Below are positions 49,637 through 57,606 of a stretch of 63,921 nt of DNA, piece after piece (positions within the stretch are counted from its first letter, which is position 1; each line of letters starts with the position of its first letter). The notes under the pieces are model-generated. The model was not told the origin of the DNA, searched no databases, and saw nothing but the letters and a program-made list of their open reading frames with translations. This DNA comes from a virus, in the IMG/VR virus record IMGVR_UViG_3300042466_001456, positions 1-63,921 of that record. One strand, given 5' to 3'. Both the position numbers and the translations under genes were made by a program.

Positions 49637-50304
49637 ACTGTTATTTCTACTTGAATAGGAAGGTTGACCATTTCGTATCTCAAGTTTAATACGCTGGCAT
49701 TTACAAATATACCCCCATCTGGGAAATCCATTCTACCATAAGCCTCATGAATATGCCCTTGAACGAATAATTTAAGGTTCTTTAATTCACTCAACTTTTC
49801 ATATAAATAAGGGCAACCAACATCTTCTTTATTTCTACTTGTCACATTAAGTGAACCAATATTTTTTGGACCTCCATGTGTCAATAATACATGTGTATCA
49901 TTTGGAATCATATCCCAGTGTTTACAAATGTCAGTTCCTTTTCTATTGAAAGCCCAATTATAAAACCATGGTTGTACTGGACTACCCCAGAACTTTACCC
50001 CATCAATCTCAACACCGCTATCGTTAAGATAAGTGATGTTAGGGTATTCTGCCAACATAGCAGCTATGTCTTCTGGTTTACCTTCTTCAAAATAGAAATC
50101 ATGGTTACCAGCTATCAGAATTTTGTTTTTGAAATTTAACTCGTTGTACCACTTCAAGAAATCTATAATTTCACCTTTGTATCCACGGCTAGATACATCA
50201 CCAGCATGTACAATGGTATCAACGCTGTTATCAGAATTTTCAATAAACCTACTGGGTATTTGTAAATGTTTATTGTGTGTGTCAGATATCGCTAAAATTC
50301 GCAT
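49633..50304 (-). CDS. Metallophosphoesterase, 223 aa
   Basis: SDTHN (7-11), HAGDVSSRG (33-41), GNHDF (64-68), LLTHGGP (about 138-144) and GHIHEAYG (about 177-184) give the complete metal site of a compact MPPED/calcineurin-like phosphoesterase. Overlaps the downstream gene by four bases. Substrate unknown; nucleic-acid or cyclic-nucleotide processing is plausible. Confidence 0.9.
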   Translation of the reverse strand: MRILAISDTHNKHLQIPSRFIENSDNSVDTIVHAGDVSSRGYKGEIIDFLKWYNELNFKNKILIAGNHDFYFEEGKPEDIAAMLAEYPNITYLNDSGVEIDGVKFWGSPVQPWFYNWAFNRKGTDICKHWDMIPNDTHVLLTHGGPKNIGSLNVTSRNKEDVGCPYLYEKLSELKNLKLFVQGHIHEAYGRMDFPDGGIFVNASVLNLRYEMVNLPIQVEITV

Positions 50305-50361
50305 AATTATATTTTATTAAGACAAAGGTATGAAATATTTTTGAATCTACCAAACTTTTCT

Positions 50362-51102
50362 TTAAAATTCTTCCATCATTTTTTCACTTATTTCTATCAC
50401 CCTATTATCATACCATTGAGAGAAGATTTGCCTAAAATAAACTTGTTGATATTTGGTTTCAGTCGGGAAATACTTATTAAGACTATTCAAATCCAAGGTA
50501 CCATAATCTTTATGTTTGACAATCCAATTTGTTTGACCCAAACCTACAGTAGTATTCTTTATGAATTCCATTATTTTATCATAAAATACATCATCATAAT
50601 ACCATCTGTTCACCCTTTCAATAAGAGATTCATAAACTTTGGGTGTTTCACCTTGTAATTCTACATCCAAAAGAGATTCCAAATTTTTACTTGTCAGCTC
50701 TTTGCTCTTGTCATTCAAGAAATCTTTAACGTTTGGTTCAACAACTTTTCTAATATAGTATTCTTCAAACTTACTTGTTACAAAAACTGAAGAGAAATCA
50801 CTATTGATAGCGAATATGCTAGAACATTCACCCATTAGCGTAACGCTTTTTTTGCTCAAATCCAATGTATCAAAATAATCATATAATGACTTTAACAAAA
50901 CTTTTTCATTTTCATAAAACCAGTCATCAAAAATACGAGCCAGTCCTTTGAAATTACCGAATATCTCTACCAAGAATGCTTTGAATGATTCTTGTGTATA
51001 TTTTATATCTCTGGTTTTATCTTTGATAGCTACCGAGTATATATCAACAAAAACTTTATATTCTCGGTTTAAAAAATCAGTCACTAGTTTTTCGTCTGTC
51101 AT
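50362..51102 (-). CDS. Hypothetical protein, 246 aa
   Basis: Helical protein (KLVTDFLNREYKVFVDIYSV; FGNFKGLARIFDDWFYENEK) without known domains. Its ATG overlaps the RNase R stop (ATGA), so the two are translated together. Confidence 0.8.
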   Translation of the reverse strand: MTDEKLVTDFLNREYKVFVDIYSVAIKDKTRDIKYTQESFKAFLVEIFGNFKGLARIFDDWFYENEKVLLKSLYDYFDTLDLSKKSVTLMGECSSIFAINSDFSSVFVTSKFEEYYIRKVVEPNVKDFLNDKSKELTSKNLESLLDVELQGETPKVYESLIERVNRWYYDDVFYDKIMEFIKNTTVGLGQTNWIVKHKDYGTLDLNSLNKYFPTETKYQQVYFRQIFSQWYDNRVIEISEKMMEEF

Positions 51103-53081
51103 AGTCTAAGTAGTGTCAAATTGATGTTTTTCTTTTCAACATCAACGGACTTGACAACTACCATAACTTCATCACCAAGTCTTATGCTTTGGCCAGTATT
51201 GAAACCTTTTATGCAATAGTTGTTTACATCAGCTATATAAGTATCTCCACCAATTTCTGATAATCTAACCAACCCTTCACATTTGTTTTCTTCAATTTCA
51301 ACAAACAATCCGTATTCCGCAATAGATGTTACAATACCTTTATAGATTCTACCGACATTATCTTCCATATATTTGCACTGCATATATTTGATAGAATCAC
51401 GTTCAGCTTTTTGAGCTTTCTTTTCTCTTTCTGATAAATAAACACACTTGGCTTCAAGCTTTTCCAATTTAGGTGCTGGTTTTCCTTCCAATATTCTACC
51501 CAACAACCTGTGAACCATCACGTCTGGATAACGTCTGATTGGACTGGTAAAGTGTGTATAGTCTTTGAAACCCAGACCATAGTGACCAATGTTCTTGGTT
51601 CTGTAGTCTGCTTTTTGCATGGTACGAACAACAAGATTATCAATCATATTTTCTTCTGGTTTACCCTTCACATCCTCAAGCAATTTATTAAGTGTTTTGG
51701 ATATCTCAACTGGGTCTTGTGTTTTGATGTCATAACCGAATTGCTTGATAAACTCTTTCAAGTTGTTTAACTTTTCTTCATTGGGTTTATCATGTGCACG
51801 GTTGACACTTGCTATGCGTTTGGAATTAAGGAATTTTGCAACATGTCTGTTTGCCAACAACATGTATTCCTCAATCAATTTGTTTGAATCCTTGCCAACT
51901 TTGAATATGATATCAACTGGTTTGTTCTTTTCACCCAACTTGAATTTAACCTCTTGTTTATCAAATGATATACTACCCTTGGATAAACGAGTTTTACGCA
52001 TTTTCTTGGCTATCTTATCCAATTGTATTATGGCGTTGGTTAAATTAGTAGCTTTAGCTAAATCTTCATCTACTTTTTCATCAACACTAAAATCAACAAG
52101 TCCAATTTTTTTAAATAGACTTGACACCGCATTATAATCTTTCCACTCAATCATTTCTTGAGCCTCTTCGTATGTGAATCGGTGATTTGAATTAATTACA
52201 GTTCTTCCATACCATTCTTCAAGTACCTTACCATTATGGTCCAATTTAAACACCGCTGAGAAGCAAAGCTTATCTTCGTGTGGTCTAAGACTACATAATC
52301 CGTTAGAAAGCCTTTCTGGAAGCATTGGAACGCATCTATCCACTAGATAAACACTTGTGCCTCTAGCATAAGCTTCTTTGTCCAATTCAGTATCTGGACG
52401 CAAATAATGCGATACATCGGCAATGTGAACACCAACGAATAACTCACCGTTCACCCATTCAACACTCAATGCATCGTCAAAGTCTTTGGCATCCGCTGGG
52501 TCAATGGTAAATGTAAGTACATCACGCATATCTCTACGCTTGTCAATCTCTGATTGTTGTATGATTTCTGGAATGGATTCTGATTCAGCGATTACATCAC
52601 CATCAAAGTCATATGGTAAACCATACTCTTCAAGTATAGAATGGATTTCTGTTTCGTGTTCCCCAGCATCACCTATAACACGGATGATTTCACCGTTAGG
52701 GTTTTTGGCATCGTCTTTCCATTCAACCAAACGTACCACAACCTTTTGGCCATCTTTGGCACCCATTGATTTGGTCAACGGGATGAAGAAGTCAATGGGT
52801 AGTTTATTGCTGTCTGGGATAAAGAAAGCATATCTAGGTGATACTTGAATCGTACCAACAAAATCGTTTCTGAATCGTTCTATAATTTCAACTACTTCAC
52901 CTTCTATCGAACGACCATTGCCTTCTATTACTCTAACCTTAACGGTGTCTAGGTGCAGTGCTTTGTTCGTATGGTTTTTGCTAATGTAAATGTCCTTGGG
53001 TAAATCATTACTCACTAGGTAAGCTGAACCACTAGCGTTCATGCTTAATTTTCCTTCTAATATTTCGTTTATTTTAATCAT
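51099..53081 (-). CDS. rnr: Ribonuclease R, 660 aa
   Basis: Cold-shock-type domains (about 20-140), the RNB catalytic domain (TIDPADAKDFDDALSVEW at 192-209 with the metal-binding Asp cluster; HFTSPIRRYPDVMVHRLLGR near 510-530), and a C-terminal S1 domain (GRIYKGIVTSIAEYGLFVEI). It degrades structured RNA 3' to 5' and in bacteria assists trans-translation. All catalytic Asp are present; length is slightly below the bacterial norm. Confidence 0.95.
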   Translation of the reverse strand: MIKINEILEGKLSMNASGSAYLVSNDLPKDIYISKNHTNKALHLDTVKVRVIEGNGRSIEGEVVEIIERFRNDFVGTIQVSPRYAFFIPDSNKLPIDFFIPLTKSMGAKDGQKVVVRLVEWKDDAKNPNGEIIRVIGDAGEHETEIHSILEEYGLPYDFDGDVIAESESIPEIIQQSEIDKRRDMRDVLTFTIDPADAKDFDDALSVEWVNGELFVGVHIADVSHYLRPDTELDKEAYARGTSVYLVDRCVPMLPERLSNGLCSLRPHEDKLCFSAVFKLDHNGKVLEEWYGRTVINSNHRFTYEEAQEMIEWKDYNAVSSLFKKIGLVDFSVDEKVDEDLAKATNLTNAIIQLDKIAKKMRKTRLSKGSISFDKQEVKFKLGEKNKPVDIIFKVGKDSNKLIEEYMLLANRHVAKFLNSKRIASVNRAHDKPNEEKLNNLKEFIKQFGYDIKTQDPVEISKTLNKLLEDVKGKPEENMIDNLVVRTMQKADYRTKNIGHYGLGFKDYTHFTSPIRRYPDVMVHRLLGRILEGKPAPKLEKLEAKCVYLSEREKKAQKAERDSIKYMQCKYMEDNVGRIYKGIVTSIAEYGLFVEIEENKCEGLVRLSEIGGDTYIADVNNYCIKGFNTGQSIRLGDEVMVVVKSVDVEKKNINLTLLRL

Positions 53082-53150
53082 ATTTTTACAAATATACTAT
53101 TAAATTTTTAGTTTTGCAACAAAAAAGCCCACTTTTTGGTGGGCTTATTA

Positions 53151-53672
53151 TTAATGATGTCCAGAGAACACCACGTTTATCTTAAAATCTTTGATTTTTC
53201 CTTCTAGAACATTCTTCTTTCCCCATTGTTCAAACGTTGGGATGTGCTCTAAACGGTCATCCCATAGTTCCACCAAATCCAAGTTTGGATTTTGAGCAAC
53301 AAGCATATCAAGAGTCTTCATCTTTTCAACATCAGTGCTACCACCATTGTTGTAATAGTAACCATCAAACTTCAAACCCTTTGCATCCAATATAGCTTTT
53401 ACCTTGTCACCCAACTTTGTCATACGACCAGTCAACATGATTACAGCAGTGTTAGGGTCAGCCTTTTCCTTTTGGTAATCAGCAATTACACTAGGGTTGG
53501 ATGGCATATCGAATATGGTTGTGTCAAGTGATTCCTCACGTCCCCACCATCCTTTGTGTGGCCATTCTTTCCCAGTTTTTTCTCGATATTGTTGACGACC
53601 TGTATCTGGCAAAGGTGTCATAATTAACGTACCATCAAAGTCAAACACAGCTAATTTAGTAATATTCTTCAT
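53151..53672 (-). CDS. HAD phosphatase (Swiss Army Knife RNA-repair-like HAD), 173 aa
   Basis: LAVFDFDGTLIMTPLPDTG gives the DxDGT nucleophile; WPHKGWWGREESL, then AVIMLTGRM, KMKTLDMLVAQNP and VELWDDRLEH match the HAD domain of Swiss Army Knife-type RNA repair proteins. It would remove terminal phosphates from RNA or nucleotides. The start at 53672 is preferred to the upstream Lys-rich one because of its A-rich leader. Cotranscribed with 53656-53877. Confidence 0.8.
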   Translation of the reverse strand: MKNITKLAVFDFDGTLIMTPLPDTGRQQYREKTGKEWPHKGWWGREESLDTTIFDMPSNPSVIADYQKEKADPNTAVIMLTGRMTKLGDKVKAILDAKGLKFDGYYYNNGGSTDVEKMKTLDMLVAQNPNLDLVELWDDRLEHIPTFEQWGKKNVLEGKIKDFKINVVFSGHH

Positions 53673-53877
53673 CTTTTTCTTTTTGTTCTTTTTCAATTTC
53701 TTTTATCATAGTTTTGAAATCCTCATCGGTATCCAAATCTATTCTTAATTTAAAGTCTTGGTAGTTTTCCTTCCACAAACCTACTTCATTGAAACAATCT
53801 AGTGGGTATTGAAAAAGGTCTTTGATACATTGCCATAAAAACTGGAAGAACCAGCCAACGTACTTTATTTTATCCAT
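53656..53877 (-). CDS. Hypothetical protein, 73 aa
   Basis: Amphipathic, aromatic N-terminal helix (KYVGWFFQFLWQCIKDLFQY) that could lie on a membrane, then a charged tail ending EKEQKEKDEEYY. Overlaps both neighbours. Confidence 0.75.
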   Translation of the reverse strand: MDKIKYVGWFFQFLWQCIKDLFQYPLDCFNEVGLWKENYQDFKLRIDLDTDEDFKTMIKEIEKEQKEKDEEYY

Positions 53878-54200
53878 TTGATGATTTTGTTTAATAAACT
53901 TGGTTTTGGTTGATTGTCAAGAAGTGCACCGTAGATTCTTTTGCTTGCTGAACCTATAAGTATTTTTGTTATCGGCCCATGGGCATGTATGGTTTGTTTC
54001 AACGCACCATTGATTTTATTCAATTCTACTTTTTTGTCTCTTTTTAATTTTTCAATCGTATCTAGGTTATCTTTTTCATATTCATCAACCATGTTGAGGA
54101 TAACATCAATTTCATTTGACCCAACTGTTTTGTTTAACAAGTTGAGTTCCAAACCACTTTTAAGTTTTCCACGTCTAGTTTTAAATATATCAAATTTCAT
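53865..54200 (-). CDS. Helical hypothetical protein, 111 aa
   Basis: MKFDIFKTRRGKLKSGLELN; charged helices (EYEKDNLDTIEKLKRDKKVE). The ATG at 54200 is only a few bases from the -7 TACCTTTG, so the mRNA is nearly leaderless. An alternative TTG start lies at 54209. Confidence 0.75.
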   Translation of the reverse strand: MKFDIFKTRRGKLKSGLELNLLNKTVGSNEIDVILNMVDEYEKDNLDTIEKLKRDKKVELNKINGALKQTIHAHGPITKILIGSASKRIYGALLDNQPKPSLLNKIIKWIK

Positions 54201-54240
54201 CTTTTGCAAAGGTACTAAATATTTTTGAGATTTCCAAATT

Positions 54241-55038
54241 TTAAATAGGAAGATTTATTTTTGATAACATTTGATTGGATACATGTGTGTATATTTCGGT
54301 AGTTTTAACGTTCGAATGGCCTAAAATTTTCTGGATTAATCTCAAATCAGTTCCATTTTCAAGTAGGTTGGTTGCACAACTATGTCTAAGAGTATGGATA
54401 TGACCGTTGTTTTCAATGTATTTTTTGTATATCTTCTGGCAACTACCGATTGAATATTGGGTAGTTATTTGCCCATTGAAAAGAAACTCTTTTGGTCTGT
54501 ATTGTTTGAAATAATCTCTCAATAGATTCAGAACTACTGGTGATAACGGAACTATTCTATCTTTTTTGCCTTTAGCGTTTTTGATATGGATTAACATTCT
54601 TTTGGAATCAATATCATCAATCTTTAAATTAATTATTTCGGATACTCTAAGTCCAACAGAATAGGTTAAAGTTAGGATTGCTTTATGTTTTAGATTTTCA
54701 ATCTTACTCAATCTTTCTTTTATAAAATCACCATCAATTACTCTAGGTAGTTTCTTCTCAGATTTTGGTCTTTCTATTTTTGTTAAATGAATATCTTTCT
54801 TCCCAAGAATATACTTAGCAAATAACTTCAATGTGCCGATATACTGATTTTGTTGACTGGTTGAACTATATTGATATGTTTCAAGAAAAAATATGATTTG
54901 TTGAGTCCTTATTTGATATGGGTCTTTTATATCAATTGTTTCAAGGAAATTTTTCAAATAAGACGTGTAAAGATTTATACTCTTTTCTGAATAATTTTTA
55001 TATCTTAATTTTTCTTGGAAAATTTTAAGAATTTTCAT
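54241..55038 (-). CDS. Tyrosine recombinase (integron integrase-like / XerC-D type), 265 aa
   Basis: N-terminal SAM-like DNA-binding domain (about 1-90), catalytic domain with Arg131 (GLRVSE), Lys156, His215/Arg218 (HTLRHSCATNL), His241 (LGHSN) and Tyr250 (TTEIYTHV). It is close to XerC/D and lacks the extra helix insert between patches II and III that marks classical IntI proteins. Its 5' end abuts an attI-like site and a cassette array, so it is the likely cassette recombinase. The standard integron layout is respected: integrase transcribed away from the array. Confidence 0.9.
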   Translation of the reverse strand: MKILKIFQEKLRYKNYSEKSINLYTSYLKNFLETIDIKDPYQIRTQQIIFFLETYQYSSTSQQNQYIGTLKLFAKYILGKKDIHLTKIERPKSEKKLPRVIDGDFIKERLSKIENLKHKAILTLTYSVGLRVSEIINLKIDDIDSKRMLIHIKNAKGKKDRIVPLSPVVLNLLRDYFKQYRPKEFLFNGQITTQYSIGSCQKIYKKYIENNGHIHTLRHSCATNLLENGTDLRLIQKILGHSNVKTTEIYTHVSNQMLSKINLPI

Positions 55039-55090
55039 TTAATTTTTATTGGTTATCAATATTTTACGAATAGGTGTGTATATATAATAG
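55021..55090 (+). other. attI-like site 1, next to the recombinase gene
   Basis: Overlaps the start of the recombinase gene. AATTTTAAGAA, then ATCAATATTTTA and TATATATAATAG are shared with 25591-25670 and 38477-38558. The crossover G is at 55090; TTAGAAGTAATA then begins the first cassette. Confidence 0.75.
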
Positions 55091-55111
55091 TTAGAAGTAA
55101 TAAAACAAAAA

Positions 55112-55405
55112 TTAGCCACCGCACTTCTTTGACCATTCTTCGTTCAACTTATCTATTGTATCTTCATGTTCTTGTATTGCTATTCTGTAAGGTTCTCCAA
55201 CTTCCCAACACACTTTGCAATATACTTCTCTGTAATCACCCATTGTGTTGTTTTCCTTCCCCACACATTTATCACATAAATCCTTACCACATTTCTCACA
55301 TTTAGCAACAGAACAAGCCATGCCTCGTTTTATTTCGCTCCCACACATATCACAATATTTGTGGGTAATTATTACTTCTTTTGTAGTTTTAGTTTCTTTT
55401 ATCAT
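55112..55405 (-). CDS. Cassette gene: zinc-finger protein, 97 aa
   Basis: CDMCG (about 18-22), CEKCGKDLCDKC (about 36-47) and YCKVCW (about 62-67) form a RING-like or double zinc knuckle. The C-terminus is helical and charged. First cassette after attI, reading toward the recombinase. Confidence 0.8.
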   Translation of the reverse strand: MIKETKTTKEVIITHKYCDMCGSEIKRGMACSVAKCEKCGKDLCDKCVGKENNTMGDYREVYCKVCWEVGEPYRIAIQEHEDTIDKLNEEWSKKCGG

Positions 55406-55431
55406 ATTGCAAAAATTTTTGTTTTACATAC

Positions 55432-55486
55432 TCATAACAAAGTGTAAAAAACATTAAAACGATTTTTTACACCCAACCGTTAGAAG
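55432..55486 (+). repeat. attC-like site A
   Basis: R'' CATAAC, R' CCGTTAG; stem GTGTAAAAAA/TTTTTTACAC around the conserved loop CATTAAAACGAT. Confidence 0.85.
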
Positions 55487-55713
55487 TAATAGTTTTTGAC
55501 TACTTCCTTCCAATGAAATTCCAATTCTTCATTAGTCATTCTTTCCAAATCGCCAGATGAACGTCTGAAAGGTGTCCATAAATAAAGAACTCTGATAATT
55601 TCATCTCTACCATATTCCTTTAAAACATCGTCAAAACTACTACTTCTAACATCAGATATATTCAAGTTTTCTTCTGACTCGTTAAATCTTTTTATATGTG
55701 TTAAATCTTTCAT
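55480..55713 (-). CDS. Cassette gene with capsid-targeting-like leader, 77 aa
   Basis: Leader MKDLTHIKRFNESEENLNIS has F-N-E at 10-12; the following SEENLNISDVRSS is nearly repeated in the 56439-56666 protein (SENLNISDVRSS). The stop codon is the TTA of the attC R' box. Confidence 0.7.
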   Translation of the reverse strand: MKDLTHIKRFNESEENLNISDVRSSSFDDVLKEYGRDEIIRVLYLWTPFRRSSGDLERMTNEELEFHWKEVVKNYYF

Positions 55714-55750
55714 CTTCGTTTATTATTTTAGTGTATATATTAAAAAGAAA

Positions 55751-55778
55751 ACCTAAATATATCTGAGGAACGTTAGGT
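55751..55778 (+). repeat. Short attC-like site B
   Basis: ACCTAAATATATCTG, then CGTTAGGT: short R''/R' palindrome without a large hairpin. Same form at 56696-56723 and 62018-62042. Confidence 0.65.
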
Positions 55779-56003
55779 TCAATCATTAATTTGTTTTGAG
55801 AGTTCAGTTATTCTATCGAATAAAACTTTTGTTATTTTATTCATAGGTTGTCTTTCACTTCCAATTAACCAAGTGTCTATGTAGTAATTACCCCAATCGT
55901 CAATATAAATCGTTTCAATGATACTTTCACCCATAAGGTGTCTGGAAGTTTCACCCAACTTCTTTAATTCTATTTCTCCCAAAAATGGGTCTTTGTGTTT
56001 CAT
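55779..56003 (-). CDS. Cassette gene: hypothetical protein, 74 aa
   Basis: Soluble alpha/beta protein (KKLGETSRHLMGESIIETIY; DDWGNYYIDTWLIGSERQP). It stops one base past site B. No conventional promoter seen. Confidence 0.75.
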   Translation of the reverse strand: MKHKDPFLGEIELKKLGETSRHLMGESIIETIYIDDWGNYYIDTWLIGSERQPMNKITKVLFDRITELSKQIND

Positions 56004-56043
56004 ATTCTATATTTTTTACAAAGGTAAAACAAATTAATGACAA

Positions 56044-56098
56044 AACCTAACAAATGATAAACAACATTAAAACGATTGTTTATCATCAGACGTTATAA
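56044..56098 (+). repeat. attC-like site C
   Basis: R'' ACCTAAC, R' CGTTATAAG; arms ATGATAAACAA/TTGTTTATCAT around CATTAAAACGA. Arms and loop recur at 60446-60500 and 60761-60816. Confidence 0.85.
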
Positions 56099-56109
56099 GT
56101 AATAAAAAA

Positions 56110-56328
56110 TTAAATATAACCAAGTTCTTTAAGTTTTTCAACAATTTGTTCTTCAACTTCATTTGGTGTTGAAAATCCTTTCTTGTAATCTCCTACTGAA
56201 ATATCTTTTGTAGTTCCATTTTGTGGTATATAAATCCAACCCATAAATTTATCTAAACTACCTAATTTTGTTGGTATCACACTACAAAAGATACCGTGTT
56301 GTTGAAAAACTTGTTTTATCTGTTCCAT
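56110..56328 (-). CDS. Cassette gene: hypothetical protein, 72 aa
   Basis: MEQIKQVFQQHGIFCSVIPT; beta middle (FMGWIYIPQNGTTKDISVGD), helical end. Its 5' region contains a TATATTTG box that lies inside the adjacent attC (56346-56433). Confidence 0.75.
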   Translation of the reverse strand: MEQIKQVFQQHGIFCSVIPTKLGSLDKFMGWIYIPQNGTTKDISVGDYKKGFSTPNEVEEQIVEKLKELGYI

Positions 56329-56345
56329 ATTTTAATTTTTTACAT

Positions 56346-56433
56346 ACTTATAACAACAAATATAAGAAATAAATCTTACTTTGTCTAATTTTTAATGAAA
56401 AGATTTACTTCTTATATTTGCGGACGTTAGAAG
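56346..56433 (+). repeat. attC-like site D, possibly carrying a promoter
   Basis: R'' CTTATAAC, R' CGTTAGAAG; arms ACAAATATAAGAA/TTCTTATATTTG. The minus strand of the left arm reads TTCTTATATTTG, a Bacteroidota -7 box aimed at the 56110 gene. Same form at 61398-61484. Confidence 0.8.
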
Positions 56434-56438
56434 TAATT

Positions 56439-56666
56439 TTACTTTTTACTATTTACCCATTCCTCATACCACTCGTCAAATGAATAATAATAAGGTTCTT
56501 GTTCTTCCTGATTTATATCAGTCCAACTCATTCTTCTCCCCGATTCAAACGCTTTTTTCAAATCATCCAAAGTAAAACTACTTCTAACATCAGATATATT
56601 CAAGTTTTCTGATTCAGTTAATTTTTGTTTGAAAGTGTCTATATATTTTCTCATTTCGTGTCCCAT
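56439..56666 (-). CDS. Cassette gene with capsid-targeting-like leader, 75 aa
   Basis: Leader MGHEMRKYIDTFKQKLTESE with L-T-E at 16-18, nearly identical to the 38590 protein's leader. The short mature part (TLDDLKKAFESGRRMSWTDI; ending YYSFDEWYEEW) is acidic. Confidence 0.8.
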   Translation of the reverse strand: MGHEMRKYIDTFKQKLTESENLNISDVRSSFTLDDLKKAFESGRRMSWTDINQEEQEPYYYSFDEWYEEWVNSKK

Positions 56667-56695
56667 AATTTTGTTTTATTTATAAATATCAGAAA

Positions 56696-56723
56696 ACCTA
56701 AATATATCTGAATATCGTTAGAA
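56696..56723 (+). repeat. Short attC-like site E
   Basis: ACCTAAATATATCTGAATAT and CGTTAGAA, same short form as site B. Confidence 0.65.
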
Positions 56724-56732
56724 AGAAATGTT

Positions 56733-56870
56733 TTTGGGGTGTGAGAATCGAACTCACAGGCGGATGCCTCCTTTTCTACAACCATTCGCATTACTGCGGT
56801 CAGGAATCGAACCTGAGAGAGTAACCATACTCACGCACCGAATCGAACGGACTACCTTCCAAACCCCCAA
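56733..56870 (-). ncRNA. Cassette made of tandem tRNA-like sequences
   Basis: No ORF. On the minus strand two or three T-arm motifs are visible: TCAGG-TTCGATT-CCTGA (about 56801-56817), GTGAG-TTCGATT-CTCAC (about 56740-56757) and CCGTTCGATTCGG (about 56837-56849). TTGGGG/CCCCAA acceptor-like ends close the whole cassette. No regular anticodon arms are recognisable. Confidence 0.55.
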
Positions 56871-56880
56871 AAACACATTC

Positions 56881-56936
56881 TTCTAACATCAAATATAAAA
56901 CATTAAAACGATTTTATATTTGAGTATCGTTATAAC
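56881..56936 (+). repeat. attC-like site F
   Basis: R'' TTCTAAC, R' CGTTATAAC; arms AAATATAAAA/TTTTATATTT around CATTAAAACGA. Confidence 0.8.
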
Positions 56937-56946
56937 CAATACTACA

Positions 56947-57606
56947 TTATTGCTTCGATTTATATACTCTAACCACTTTTTTATCCTTTACCTCATATAC
57001 CATATTTACCTCAAAGTTTTCACTCATTATATTTGGTTGTAAATGTAACCCATCTTCCCATAATTCTGGGTTTATTAACTCATAGGTTATTGGGTTCATC
57101 ATTGGTTTAGGTTCTGAAAAATCAATTTCAGAAATCGGTATTGGTTTGTGATGAATAAATGGTAATTTAAGATTGTCTTCATCATTTATTGGTTTATATT
57201 GTTCTGGGTGATTAACATTACCGCCACTAACAACCACAGCACAACGGTATTTATATGGTAATTTATTAGAACTAACCCCATCAATATCACTGTAAATAAT
57301 AACCTTTTCTTTACCAATACCATTAATTAAACTTTTTATAGTTTCTATTGAAAATTCATATCTCATAATGTAAATATCACCGTTATATTTAGTTATTGGC
57401 ATGGTTGAAATTATAATATTATCACCATGTTCATTGATTAATTTATTAAGTTCTGATATTCGCATTACTTTTTCACTTAATAAATTCATAACTAACAAAT
57501 CCATTTTAATATCATTACTATCAGTAAATTCAGATATTATTGGTCTATCGTTTTTAGTGTTTTCCATTTCTTGTAACACACTAAATAATTTTTCTATTTT
57601 ATTCAT
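56947..57606 (-). CDS. Cassette operon gene 3: hypothetical protein, 219 aa
   Basis: N-terminal helix, then alpha/beta segments (NIIISTMPITKYNGDIYIMR; KVIIYSDIDGVSSNKLPYK). Overlaps the upstream gene by four bases. Large for a cassette protein; function unknown. Confidence 0.8.
   Translation of the reverse strand: MNKIEKLFSVLQEMENTKNDRPIISEFTDSNDIKMDLLVMNLLSEKVMRISELNKLINEHGDNIIISTMPITKYNGDIYIMRYEFSIETIKSLINGIGKEKVIIYSDIDGVSSNKLPYKYRCAVVVSGGNVNHPEQYKPINDEDNLKLPFIHHKPIPISEIDFSEPKPMMNPITYELINPELWEDGLHLQPNIMSENFEVNMVYEVKDKKVVRVYKSKQ

Noticed and set aside
51510-52848. Long plus-strand frames inside RNase R and other large genes
   Set aside because: They are complement shadows with unnatural composition and no promoters.
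46794-53081. Interpretation of the window as host chromosome because of sigma factor, SmpB and RNase R
   Set aside because: The many tiny single-promoter genes, Gp88, DUF932, YopX and HNH families and the absence of other housekeeping genes point to a phage or phage-like element.
54241-55038. Prophage-type integrase for chromosomal lysogeny
   Set aside because: Its position beside attI-like sequence and a cassette array fits cassette recombination better, though a phage attP elsewhere cannot be excluded from this window.
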